The notes below the pieces were generated by a model. The model did no database searches and was not told the origin of the DNA. It saw nothing but the letters and a program-made list of their open reading frames with translations. Position numbers and translations under genes: made by a program. This document shows, in pieces, positions 46,241 through 58,021 of a stretch of DNA of 64,000 nucleotides (position 1 is its first letter; every line of letters starts with the position of its first letter). This stretch comes from Cenococcum geophilum 1.58 (lineage: Eukaryota; Ascomycota; Dothideomycetes; Gloniales; Gloniaceae), in assembly GCA_001692895.1 (NCBI GenBank), contig KV748224.1, forward strand, positions 1,116,001 through 1,180,000, written 5' to 3'.

Positions 46241-47795
46241 CTAGCAACTCTTCTTTTATAGTTGCTATCTATATATATATATATACCGCTTAACTAGCGT
46301 AATAAATATTAATCCTCCTTACTTACTATTGCTATTATAATATAAGTTTCACTATCCCTAAAATTTACCTCTTAGCACGTAGTGCTTTCTTACTTAGGAG
46401 TTATGGGTAGATATCTTATTAGGGCCGCTAAGGCGCTAATAGTAAGCGAGCTAATAGCGATTTTCTATCTTAGGGATAGAAAATCCTAATTAGCTAGTTT
46501 AAGTTAGGGTCTACAGAATATTATACTCCTACTCTTTTTTAACCTAATCTTTAACTTATATATATAGAGTATTTATATTAATAAACGTCTCTAGTGCCTT
46601 ATTTAGGTTCGCCTTTATATATTATATCTACCAGGTTATCTTAGCTATTAATTTATTAAATCTTAAAGAGTTCTTAATACTTATAGGATTACTAAAGTAC
46701 TATAATATTAATTATAAGGCGCTTCTTCTTTATAGTACTAAGCTTAATTAAATACTTATAGAGGGAATATAAGTCGGTATATATAATTATAGGGATAACG
46801 AGAAGTTTGAGTTAATCTATAATTATCTTTAGGGTAGTTCTAATTGTAATTGCTATATTAACTCCGCTAACTATTCTATATATCTCTAACGCTAAAACGC
46901 TTTAAGTAATACGCTTACTCTTAGTTAAGCTTTGATAAATAAAATTGCTATAGATTATAAAGTTATTCTTCTTAGTGGATTCGTTTATAATAATAATCTT
47001 ATATCCTAACTAGAAGCTAAAGTCTTTATTATTTATAAACAATTTATTAACAAATATAAAGAGCTTAGTAGTGGGAAGATTAATAGGTACGTAGAGTAGT
47101 CCCTAATTAAGATGGTTTATTTACTAGGAAAGACGCTTATTTAGGGCAAGAATATTATCCTTAGTAGGTTCCTAGTATTAAGCGGCAATAGAGAGATTAA
47201 ATAAAGCCTTAGGTTAACAGATAAAAGTAATATAAGCTTTATAAGCACGTTACTCTATATATTCTTACTTTAGAGAATTAACATTAATAATATTAATCCT
47301 TTTACCTTAACCCTTCTAGCGCAAAGCAATGGAATCCTTATTTAGGGAGAGGATACATCTATTAAAGAGTAATAGTATTATTAAATTAAGCTTTTCTTTT
47401 AACTTTACTATAAGATTTACCTTTACTAGCTTATCTTCTTTAAGAGCTAAAAATTGGTTGTCTCCTAAGATAATTATATTATTAGTTTATATACTAATAA
47501 TTCTAAATAGAGTTCCTATAGTTATAATAAGGAAGTAGGGATTAAATGTAGATATAGTTATTAAAAGCTTCTCTTTATAGTACTTATTATAGGTAGCTTA
47601 CTAATAAGTTCCTATCTCTACGATTCCGTATAATAGCTTAAGCATAACTATAATCGTATCTTTAGGATATTAGTAGCGAATTTACTCTAAAAGGTACGCT
47701 AATATTAAGTACTAAAGGTACATCTTTAATTAGGTATAGGCCTAAGTAATATCTTATAAATAGACCGCTATTTTATTCTTTATTAAGGAGGGAGC
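46241..47795 (-). pseudogene. Copia reverse transcriptase, C-terminal part (RIP-mutated)
   Basis: Minus-strand translation gives LIKNKIAVY at the right edge, then the region with STFNPYFLI and QTNNIIILGDNQFLALKEDK, corresponding to FDPCLL and the TDD(T) catalytic site of fungal copia RTs with Asp changed to Asn. RNase H should follow but is too decayed to call. The first ~250 bp beside the LTR match 16680-16925 in reverse. Confidence 0.78.
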
Positions 47796-47810
47796 TAATA
47801 TAATAATAAC

Positions 47811-50800
47811 GCCCGCGAAGCCCTACTGCACGCGTCCACGTCGCCGCGGGTGGAAACATCATCAGGAAATCGTTCCTTTTGATGGCCAAGTGCAGAGGCG
47901 ATGGTAGAGAGCCGTCGCAGCGCGTGCAGCGCGCTGTCGCTGCGGTTCTGTGGTGTTGAGCTCGCGACGCGAACGCATCGCCCTTAACAACACCAGGAGC
48001 CTTACTGCCTCCGCTTGAGGCTCCTGCTCTACCACCTAGGGAGGCCTATTAAGGGAAACTAGGATACGAAAACCACCTAATATACAACTACCTGGCTCGT
48101 AGCCAGGCCCGAAACTAGCCTTATTATAGCCAGTCAACGTAGACGCGTCCTAGTCATATAACAGGATACCCTTGGGCTTGCACTAGCTCTAAGATTACGA
48201 AGGAATACGGCAAGGGCGTAGGGAACCTCTTTTTATAAGAACTTGTTAAGGTTAATGTGTCGCAGATACCTTATACGAAACTTATTAAGGCCCTAAGGCC
48301 ACCACAAAGAACTTGTTAAGGCCCTACCTAGAGAACTTATTAAGGCCCCCCTATAAGGGCCTATCTAGTATCCGACACCCAGGTGACTTAGAAGAGGGTC
48401 TTAATAGGCGTAGTGCGCGCGACCTAGATAGAGACGCGACAGCAATATAATAGCGACGCGACGGCGACCAGATAGCTTAACGAGGTGGAAACACAGATAA
48501 AGCTCTAGGTAGCGGAAACACAGGCCAGCTTTAACGGCCCTATAGCGTTCAACCTACGGTCGCAGGTAACTTATAGGAGGGTCTTAATAGGCGTGGTGTA
48601 CGCAACCTAATGTATATATAAGGCGACTTATAGGAGGGTCTTAATAGGTGTGGTGTATATAACCTAATATATATATATAGGGGAGGCTATAGGGGAAATA
48701 TAGGCTAGTTAGACGAGGTTGTAATAGTTAGAGATATAAGCCAGCTTATAAGAAGGGGGGATATAAGCTTAGTTAGTAAGAGAGGGGGGAGTAGGTTGCC
48801 CGGCACGGGACCTATTCTATAGCCCCCTCCTATAAGATACGGTCGGCCTATTATAAGGAAACTCTTATAGGCAACACGAAACGGGAACTGGCAGTAGTAT
48901 AGGGTATAGCGCCCCTATACTACTACAGCCTCCTATAGGGCGTAGTGCGTAGTAGCCACTGCTAGCTCTAGGGACCTTACCCCTTAGCTAGGCTCTAACC
49001 CCTAGTGCACCTAGTAGGTAGGTAGGATTACGTCCTAGCTAGAGAGACTACTACGTAACTTAAAAGAACGGATACGCGTATTAGTGTACTAATAGATAGG
49101 ACTGCTCGCTAGGGCAGTACGCTAGTAAGGTACGCTTAAGGAGTAAATAGAAGTTACTTAGGCGGGGAAGGCTTTTTAGCTAGGCCTTAACCGTAAAAGG
49201 TACCTAAGGCTTCCATATTACAGGATATAGCTACAACGCCCTTATAGGATTACGTTAGTAGGCGCGTAAGATAGGAGTTATAACCCCTGTAAATGGCAGC
49301 TTAAGCCTATACTGGCGGAAATAATAATAAGAGGTATAAAACTAGAGGCTATAGAAGGCTTTTAAGCTATGCAAAAGCGTACTAACTCTAGAAGGAGACT
49401 CTTATATAGACTACTAGGGGGTAGACTAGTACTTAGGTTAATCCTATTATAAGATACCTAAGAGAACTAGTGAAATTCCCCGTGTTATTAGTGGTAGCAG
49501 CTAACTGCTTATAGAAAGCCCTAAGCCCTAGGGCTTAGTAAGGGAAAGCTACTCGAAAACTAAGGTAGAGGCCTAAATAAGTAGGTATATTAAACTCTAC
49601 TATATAACTACTTAACCTAGGAAATTACTAATAGGCTAGCAGCTATACCTTAAGTATCGCTAAAGGACATCTAGAGAATTATAAGTAATTGCCTAAAAGA
49701 ATACTACCTAAAGGCCTAACCTAGCAAACACGCCTATCGCGAATAGTCGCTAGAGGCGGCCTAGCTACTCATAGGCGCTAGAAGGGTAAGGCGACAGTAT
49801 AGCGTAATAGGCGAAGCTTACTACTAATAGAGCTTTAAGGCCCTTAAAAATAGGCTTAAGAAGACAATTTAGAAAGAGGGCAGAAACAACTAGCGCCGAT
49901 TTTTCAAAGAAATTACCTCAGACCCTACTAAACCATATAATAAGGGACTATATTATATATTAAAGTGGAGTAAGCAAGCCGCTGAAGAGACGCTAGGGGA
50001 CCCCTACCTACCCGCACTACGCCGGTTAGAATAGGACTAGTACACAAATAATAACGAGAAAAAAAATTAAAATACTAGCAGAAAGGTTCTTCCCTAGCGT
50101 AGGCTAAGCGGACCTATAGAATATTAGTAGCTAATCTCTTCCCGTACCTATTAAAATAAGTTATATAATATTAATAAAAGAAATAAAGGACGCTATATAA
50201 AAGCTCCCTACCGGTAAAGCGCTAGGGCTAGATAAGATCCTAAATAAGGCAATTAAGGCTATAGTAGAAGCGATAGTAATACTACTCACCGACGCTGTAA
50301 CCGCCTGTCTTTAGGGAGATGAACTACCTAAAGGCTTTAAAGCAACAACTACGGTTATCTTACGAAAGGTAAAGAAAAAAGACTATTCCCTTTTAGGAAG
50401 CTACCGCCCGATCGCCCTAGAAAATACCCTAGGAAAGCTCCTAGAAAAGATAGTTATAGAACGTATATAAGAAGCGGCAAAAGCATAGGAGCTACTACTG
50501 TGGACATAAATAGGCGTAAGAAAAAAACGATTAACCCTCTTAGCCCTCTCCCTAATTACCTCTAGCGTCTAAGTAGCATGGCAAGCTTACCTAGGATGCA
50601 CTATATCTATGCTAAGCCTAGACCTAAGCGGAGCCTTCGATAATATATTATATAAAAGACTCCTATAGATCCTAAAAAACAAAGGCCTACTAAACTGGAT
50701 AATTAAGTTCGTCTATACCTTCCTAATAGGGCATACTATAAAAATTATAATTAAGGGATACAAAAGCGAATTAATACTAACACCCACAGGCATTCTATAG

Positions 50801-52527
50801 GGATCACCCCTTTTACTAATCCTATTCCTCTTCTTTATATCCAAACTACTAGAGACATTTAACAATAGTAAGGATATAATAGCCCTTAGATTCGTTAACG
50901 ATATAAACCTAATTATATAGGGAAATATAGTAGCAGAAAACTGTACTAGGCTAAACTAGGCATATAATAGGTGCATTATATAGGCAAAACGACACGGCGC
51001 TAAATTTGTACTAGATAAATACCAGCTTATCTACTTTATAAGGAAAAAAAGGGCAAGTAGCGATTTAGCCTTAATAGTAAATATCTAGGGCTGCGAAGCA
51101 AAACTAGAAGCTACCCTTAAGATCCTAGGGGTCTATGTAGACTCTAAACTAAACTAGAACGAGTATATCGCATAGGCGACTTATAGGGGAGTAGCTGCAT
51201 TCTTGGCAGCATTATAAATTACCACCTTAATATAGGGACCCTTATTTAGACTTATACGCCTACTATACACAGCAGTCGTAAGGCCAATAATGCTATACGG
51301 CTCCTAGGTCTGGGGCCTAGAACTAAGCAATAAGGTGTAAGTAAAGAGCGCCCTAGTGCTACTAGCTAAGCTATAAAATAAGTGCCTATATAGAACTATA
51401 GGGGTATATAGGAAAACACTACGCGCTATACTTAAACGTAAAGTGGTAGTTCTACCACTAGACGTATATATCGATATAACTATAATATAGAGAGCAGTTA
51501 CAGTATAAGGCCACCTAGTAGAAGAAAAAATTCGCTAAATGCTAAAATATATATAAGAAATAAGATATATATAAAGAGTGAGGGCTCCTTAAAGGGGAGA
51601 CACACCTAAGTACACTAGCTAGGAAGCCCTTTACCTATAAGCGGTAGACAGAAAAAAGGAAACGCGGGAACTACTAGCCTACTAGGTAGAGACCCGGCGC
51701 TATACTAGTAGAGCGCTATAACGGTAATAGAGGATAGGAGGCTACTAATATAAGTGGAGATCTACTATACTAATTATAAGATAGGTAGATTTCGAATAGA
51801 AGCGATAATAGAAGGAAGTAGTGGAAATATAAGACGCAACTATATAGAACACCCTATAGTTAATACCAACTCTCCCCCTATATAAAGAACTAACGAAAGC
51901 GGAGTTTATAGCTGCCTTCCTACTACGGATAGAGGTCTTAGGCCTAAACGCATAGCTCGCGGGCGTCTATATCCTAAGTACTATACCTTAGTATATATAC
52001 GGATAGCCCGCTTAGACAGTACGCCATATACTACTATTTTATAGCCACCGCTTAGCAAGGGACTAGCTACTCGCTAGCGTAGGCACAAACAATATTAACT
52101 AGATACTCTCTATAAGTAGAGGCCTATAAGTAGCAGCAAAATGGCTTATAGGATAAGAAGTCCTCTAGCAGTTCTAAACTGCACACGAGATCTAATAGGA
52201 GGACACTACAGGACATGCCCCTCTCTAGCCCCTTAGAGACTAGTCACCCCCCGCCTAGCTATAGGTGGTATACTAGCGAATTACCAGACCCTCCTATTAC
52301 TCCCTTCTTCTAGATCTTCTAATATACCTAAGAAGTATAGTACGTAAGGCAGATAAAAGATATAAAGATATACTAGCTAGGCGAAGGCGGAACGCGTATT
52401 ACTAGCGGCAAGGAAATACTTAGGTTTTTCCCCCTTAAGGGGATTTTTTTCCTATATAGATAGGTAGTAGCCTATATGGACCTAAAAAGGGACCGAATCG
52501 GGCAATAAATAGAATTAATAATAATAA
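47811..52527 (+). mobile_element. LINE (Tad1-like), apparently full length, plus strand
   Basis: 4.7 kb, flanked by a 15-bp duplication TAATATAATAATAAC (47796-47810 and 52528-52542), with an AAT-rich 3' tail. Removing it restores the copia RT reading RASQ-VIIILAPSLIKNK. The RT on the plus strand spans about 50380-51150: YRPIALENTLGKLLEKIV, SLDLSGAFDNILY, PTGIL-GSPLLLILFLFF and FVNDINLII (FADD-type site with changes), then KLEATLKILGVYVDSKLN. About the first 1.75 kb is a GC-richer module with tandem motifs that is shared with the other two LINEs. Many RIP stops. Confidence 0.9.
48200..48700. repeat. Short imperfect repeats in LINE 5' module
   Basis: Repeats of GAACTTGTTAAGGCC (about 48238-48340) and of ACTTATAGGAGGGTCTTAAT (about 48568-48640). 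The same units occur in reverse at 14480-14950 and 57255-57580. Confidence 0.75.
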
Positions 52528-52542
52528 TAATATAATAATAAC

Positions 52543-53360
52543 TTATTAACTAGCTCGTTAAATTATAGGGGATTATATAAGAATTATCTCCTTACTATTA
52601 TTATTATAACCTTAGATAATAAGCCTTAATTTCTTAAATAGGGCGTTAGTAGCCTTGCCCTTAATCTTATTAACTATCCTTAACTTAAAGATGCGAACTT
52701 TATTAAACTTAATAGGGTTATACTTCTTAAATTTAAAGACTCCTCTTATAATAAGACCGTTAATCTCCTACTTATTAAATNCTTAGAAAGGAGCTNNTAN
52801 NGTTATAATANNACCTTCCTTTTANAGCTNTTTTGCGAGCTTAAAGTTAGCCTTCTCTTTAGCTGTTATAAAGGCTATTAATAACTTAACTCTGCTCTTA
52901 ATGGCGGCAATAAATTATTCTTTAAAATTAATAAGATGTTGGCGATTTTGTAATCCATTTAGGCGACCTCTACCGCGTTATAGTTATAGCATATCTACTA
53001 TAATTATCTTAAGATTATAGTCGCCTTCTAGAGTACGTTAATTATAATTCTCCTTTAAGGCATCTTCTAGGGCATCATATAAAGGCTTAGATTTGTTATT
53101 TTTATAATAAGGCTTAATAATATTTAAATAAAATTAAGTGGGTCTATAAGGCATCTAAATAGTATAAGTTTAACTATTAATTATAATAAGTTAATATAGG
53201 CCTAACTATCCTCCCTTTTTACGCTATACGCGTACTTTAGACTAGAGTGGTAGATTAAGCGTAGTTAAGGTATTTAGGCCATTTCTTATTCCTAATACAT
53301 TATTAACCTGGTATGTAGCGTAGAGATATTATACCTCCTTTATTACCTTGCGAATAGCCT
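52543..53360 (-). pseudogene. Copia integrase-RT linker and RT N-terminus (RIP-mutated)
   Basis: Minus-strand reading from the right: AKAIRKVIKEV, LNTLTTLNLPL, SKVRV-RKKGG, then KPYYKNNKSKPL, and nearer 52700 KVRIFKLRIVNKIKGKATNALFKKLRLII-GY, the start of RT_2. Undetermined bases lie at 52782-52827. Confidence 0.82.
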
Positions 53361-54116
53361 TAGCTTATTATATTATATTATATTTTTATTCTTATCCGTT
53401 ATATTATACTACGTATAATACTGCGCATGCAGCCTCTAGGCTATGGCGCTATAGCTCTATATATATAAATCCTTCTTAAGCAGCTTAATATATATTAGTA
53501 ACTATATCCTAGTAGTTTATAGCTCCTTAATAAAAATACTAGGTTACTAATAACTATTAGGTAATAGGTAATAAGAAAACAGTGGAAAAGATTATAAGAA
53601 ATAAGAAATCCTAACGCCTGTCCCTGTCCTTTTATAAATTATTTCTATCCTTTTACTCACTATTATCTGTCTACTAGGAGCCTAGTAGGAGTTACCTCCT
53701 TTTAAAGATCCTACTACTATTAGCCACTTTCTAGTAGCTATCCCTATCCTATCTAAGAATAGAAAAAGAGCTTCTCTTCCTTTCTTTATGCAAAATAACT
53801 TCTTTAGAGAGAGAGAAGAGCCTAGTTACCTTCGCATTTTCTTTCTCTCTTCTTTATATAGGCTGTAGTCTAGTAGTAGGTGCTTAGGGGTTTGTACCGC
53901 AGTACATTCTTTAAAGCATCTACCTTTTTTATCCTTCTCTATTGTTTTAAAAAAGGATTTAAAGTAGCCCTTTCCTAGCTTTTTAGGATATCTATCCTTA
54001 GGTGCTTTAAGAGAAAAGGAATAGCTTCCTTTACAGATCCTAGTATAGTGTTTACCTTTATTCTTGTTCTATTACTAATTATTTTTCCACTATTTTAGTA
54101 TCTTTTTGTGAAGTGA

Positions 54117-54233
54117 TAAGCTCCACACCACTCAGCCACACAAACCTACAAAAGGTAAACGAGTGACTGGCTTGATGCCAGACACGGCTGTGCGGAACAA
54201 TATATATAGGCGAGGTGACTTCGTCACCTAACA
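54117..54233. mobile_element. Young solo LTR, 117 bp
   Basis: TGTGAAGTGATAAGC to CACCTAACA, flanked by CTTTT at 54112-54116 and 54234-54238, inside the LINE. GC-rich, without RIP-type decay. No family member elsewhere in the window. Confidence 0.85.
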
Positions 54234-57200
54234 CTTTTCTCTTGCTACTCTCCCTATATAGAATAAGGAAGTATAAGAAGACTTTATTTTTCTTCTAGAG
54301 AGGCCCTTTTTAGCTAGTTTATCTGCTATTTCGTTTCTATAAATTCCTAAGTAACTAAAAACCCAATAGAAATTAATAGAGATACCCTTACTAGCTAAAT
54401 AGGAACAGCTTTACGTAATTTTAAAGACTAATTCTTGCCCTCCCGTAAGAGAATTTAGTTGTAATCTTTTAATAGCTGTTTAGCTATCTATAAAGATATA
54501 AACCTTTTTCTCTTTTAGTCTTTGTTGCTTTAGGTGTTCCAGGGCCCTATAGACTGTATAGATCTCTACGTCTATAATTTCCATATAGGGTCCTAAGTTC
54601 CAATTTATAGCATATTTAATCCTATTTCTCTCTCCTATTTTATATACGGCTGCTATACTTAATTTGCTATCTTTAGAGCTATCTATATAGTATATATCTA
54701 CTAAATCCTACTCTAGTAAATCTTATAGATTTTCTACTAGCCTTAGGTATTCTTGTATAGCTTCTTCCTTACTACCTCTTAAGATAGAAAAGAATGCAGA
54801 AATAGGAGGAGACTACGGTTTTTGCCAATTTAGAGAGATTCTCTCTATTTTCCAATTTTGAATTAGCTGCTAAACTCTAGAAGTTAGAGATAACAATTAT
54901 GTTTTTAGCTATAAGAGGTGCTTTATAGTAGAGTTTCTAGGGCTAGAATTAGAGCTTAAGCTAGCTGCTAGTTTATCCCTATCTTTGTTAACCTCTTTTA
55001 TATAAACCTTCTTAATTATATAGTTTTCTTTAAATTTTAGGATTTTTAGTGCGTAGCTATTATAAAGCTTTTTAAATCTAATTTTAGGAGGAGGAATAGA
55101 GGCTTTAATCTCTATAGCCTGGCTAGGGGATCCTCTAAATACTCCTAATACTAGTTTTAGGGCTTTACTTTATAAAGATTGGTACCTAGCTAGTAGGTAG
55201 TCTCTAGATTTACTTTTCCACTAGCATTGTATTCTATAGTCTACTATAGTAGTAATATAAGCTATATAGAGCTACTGTAAGGCTTATAGAGATAGACCTC
55301 TTTATATATTACCTAGTCTTCTAATTAAATAAAAGGCTTCTTTTGCCTTAGAGATTCTTATTTCTATATATTATTTAAAAGTAAGCTTAGAGTTTAGAAA
55401 TACCCCTAGCTACCTAACTAGGGGTTTAGGGGATATTTCTACGTCTCCTAGCTTTAGCCCTTCTTCTATAGTAGTGTGTTTACTATAGAAGTGTATAAGC
55501 TCTATTTTGCTAATATTGAAGCTAATAGCCGCTTCCTTAGCTCTAGATATTAGCTCTAGCGCTATTCCTTTTAGCTTTTTGCAATTAGATTTAGCCAAAT
55601 TTAAAGTAACTATAATTGCAAAATCATTTATATAGCTAAGGGAATAGGCTCCTTCTATTTCTAGCCTGCAGATATTACGTATATATAGTAGAAATAAAAT
55701 AGAGGATATAGGCGAACCCTATAGTATCCCTATTTCTATTTCTACTTTTTCTTATATTTGCTTATTAAAGGAGAGCTGTAGCTTTCTATTGCTAATAAAG
55801 GTAGCTACCTATTATATAAACACTATAGGTAGTCCTAGTTCCTTACAGACTAATTAAAGTTAGTTTGCAGAAATATAGTTAAATGCCCCTTTTACGTCTA
55901 GAAACAATGCAGTAGCTATCCTTTATCTAGCTTTTTTCCTATTATTTTTTAATTGGATATTATTTAGGAGTAATAAAACTGCGTTAATTGCGGACCGCTG
56001 TCTTCTTTCTCCTAGTTGTAACCTTTAAAGTAAGCTAGTAGTACTAGCTAGATATCCTAATCTAGTAGTAAAGATCTTTTTTAGAGTCTTTCCTAGGCAG
56101 TTTAATAAGGAGATAATTCTATATAACTTTGGTAAAGAATAGTCCTCCTTATTTGCTTTAGGGAGGATAACTCCTTAAGCTTCTCTCTAGACTTTTAGTT
56201 AATAGCCTAGGGTAAATAGGATCTTATAGATTCTATATAGAAGATCTTTTATAATAGGGTAAGCCTTTTATAGGATTGTAAAGGCAGGTAGTTATATATA
56301 CTAGTAGTACTAATAATATAGTAGAGTTTACTATGCCTACTTATTTAGGCCTCTACCTTAGTTTTTTAGTGCTTTATCCTAACTATAAGTAGTTAGCTAC
56401 TACTACTAATTATATAGGGATTCTCACTAGTTCTTATGGATATCTTATAATAGGGTTGGCCTAAGTACTAGTCTGCCCCCTAGCAGTTTATATAAGAGTT
56501 TCCTTTTAGAGTTAGTACGCTTTTATACGGCTTAGGAGCCTTCTATAGCCTCTAGTTTTACACCTCTCTTTATTATTTTCGCTAGTATAGGTATAAGCTG
56601 CTATTTATAGGGGTCGCAACTCCTATCTTACGTGCCTATTAGCGTAATCCTATAAGGGCGTCGTGGCTACATCCTATAATATAGTTGGGTATACCTTCTA
56701 CGGTTAAGGCCTAGCATACCTCTCCCGCCTAAGTAACTCCTGTTTGCTCTATAAGCATATCTTATTAGCATGCCGTCCTATAAACGGACGGTTCCGTCTA
56801 TTAATATACTAATACGCATATCCGTTCTCTTAAGCTACGTAATAGTCTCTTTGGCTAGGACGTAATCCTGCCTACCTACTAGGTGCACTAGGGGTTAGGG
56901 CTTAGTTAAGGAGTAAGGTCCCTAGAGCTAGCAGTGGCTACTACGCACTACGCCCTATAGGAGGCTAGTAGTAGTATAGGGGCGCAACACCCTATATACT
57001 GCTAGTTCCCGTTTCGCGTTGCCTATAAAAGTCTCCTTATAATAGGCCGACCGTGTCTTATAGGAGGGGGCTATAGACCAGGTCCCGTGCTAGGCAACCT
57101 ACTCCCCCTCTCCTACTAACTAAGCTTGTGTCCCCCCTTTTTATAAGCTGGCCTGTGTCTCTAACTGTTAAGTCCTTGTCCGACTGGCCTGTGTTTTCTT

Positions 57201-57249
57201 AGAGCCTCCCCCATATATATATGTGTCAGGTTGCATGCACCACGCCTAT

Positions 57250-58008
57250 TAAGACCCTCCTGTGAGTCACCTGGTCGAACGCGATAGGGCCGTCGAAGCT
57301 GGCCTGTGTTTCCGCTGCCTAGAGCTTTGCCCGTGTTTCCACCTCGTTAAGCCGTCTGGTCGCCGTCGCGTCGCTGTCGCGTCTCTGTCGTCCAGGTCGC
57401 GCACACCACGCCTATTAAGACCCTCTTCTAAGTCACCTGGGTGTACCGGATACCAGATAGGCCCTCGTAGAGGGGCCTTAACGAGTTCTCTAGGCAGGGC
57501 CTTAACAAGTTCTTCGCGGTAGCCTTGGGGCCTTAATAAGTTTCGTACGAGGTATCTGCGACGCGTTAACCTTAACAAGTTCTTATAAAAAAGGGTTTCC
57601 CTACGCCCTTGTCTTGCGATCTTAGAGCTAGTGCAAGCCCAAGGGTGTCCTGTTGTACGACTAGGACGCGTCCACGTCGACTAGCTGATGATAAGGCTAG
57701 TTTCGGGCCTGGCTACGAGCCAGGTAGTCGTACATCGGGTGGTTTTCGTATCCCAGTTTCCCTTGATAGGCCTCCCTAGGTGGTAGAGCAGGAGCCTCAA
57801 GCAGAGGCAGTAAGGCTCCTGGTGTTGTTGAGGGCGATGCTTTGGTACGCGTCGCGGGCTCAACACCACAGAACCGCGACGACAGCGCGCTGCATGCGCT
57901 GCGACGGCTCCCTACCATCGCCTCTGCACTTAGACATCAAAAGGAACGATTTCCTGATGATATTTCCACCCGCGGCGACGTGGACGCGTGCAGTAGGGCT
58001 TCGCGGGC
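57250..58008 (-). repeat. Well-preserved 5' end of the LINE 5' module
   Basis: About 760 bp with high GC and intact CpA sites, in contrast to the AT-rich remainder. Contains repeated GCCTTAACAAGTTCTT-type units and an open frame of 103 codons (57578-57267) rich in Arg and Leu without a recognisable domain. It corresponds to 14570-15360 and, reversed, to 47811-48560. Confidence 0.75.
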
Positions 58009-58021
58009 TAGCTTATTATAT

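Larger units (their letters stand above)
53374..58008 (-). mobile_element. LINE with a second RT type behind the shared 5' module, minus strand
   Basis: 4.6 kb (with an inserted solo LTR), flanked by TAGCTTATTATAT at 53361-53373 and 58009-58021. From the right, 58008 to about 56270 matches the 5' module of the other LINEs. Then comes an RT of a different type: NKEDYSLPKLYRIISLLNCLGKTLKKI (about 56160-56090), RSAINAVL, ALFLDVKGAFNYIS, SLSYINDFAIIV (YIDD-type site changed to N) and the intact stretch NCKKLKGIALELISRAKEAA. An RNase H domain follows (YYIDSSKDSKLSIAAVYK, DVEIYTVYRALEHL, FIDS) at about 54710-54470. Removing it joins copia integrase to the RAKAIRK linker. Confidence 0.88.

Noticed and set aside
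47329-47538. Plus-strand 69-codon Ser/Phe-rich frame
   Set aside because: Antisense to copia reverse transcriptase; composition reflects AT-rich decay.
55410-55598. Independent small gene of 62 codons
   Set aside because: It is the thumb region of the LINE reverse transcriptase that happens to be free of RIP stops.
57262-57578. Arg-rich frames on both strands in the LINE 5' module
   Set aside because: Overlapping frames on opposite strands inside short repeats, without domain or conservation evidence in the other two copies, where they are broken.
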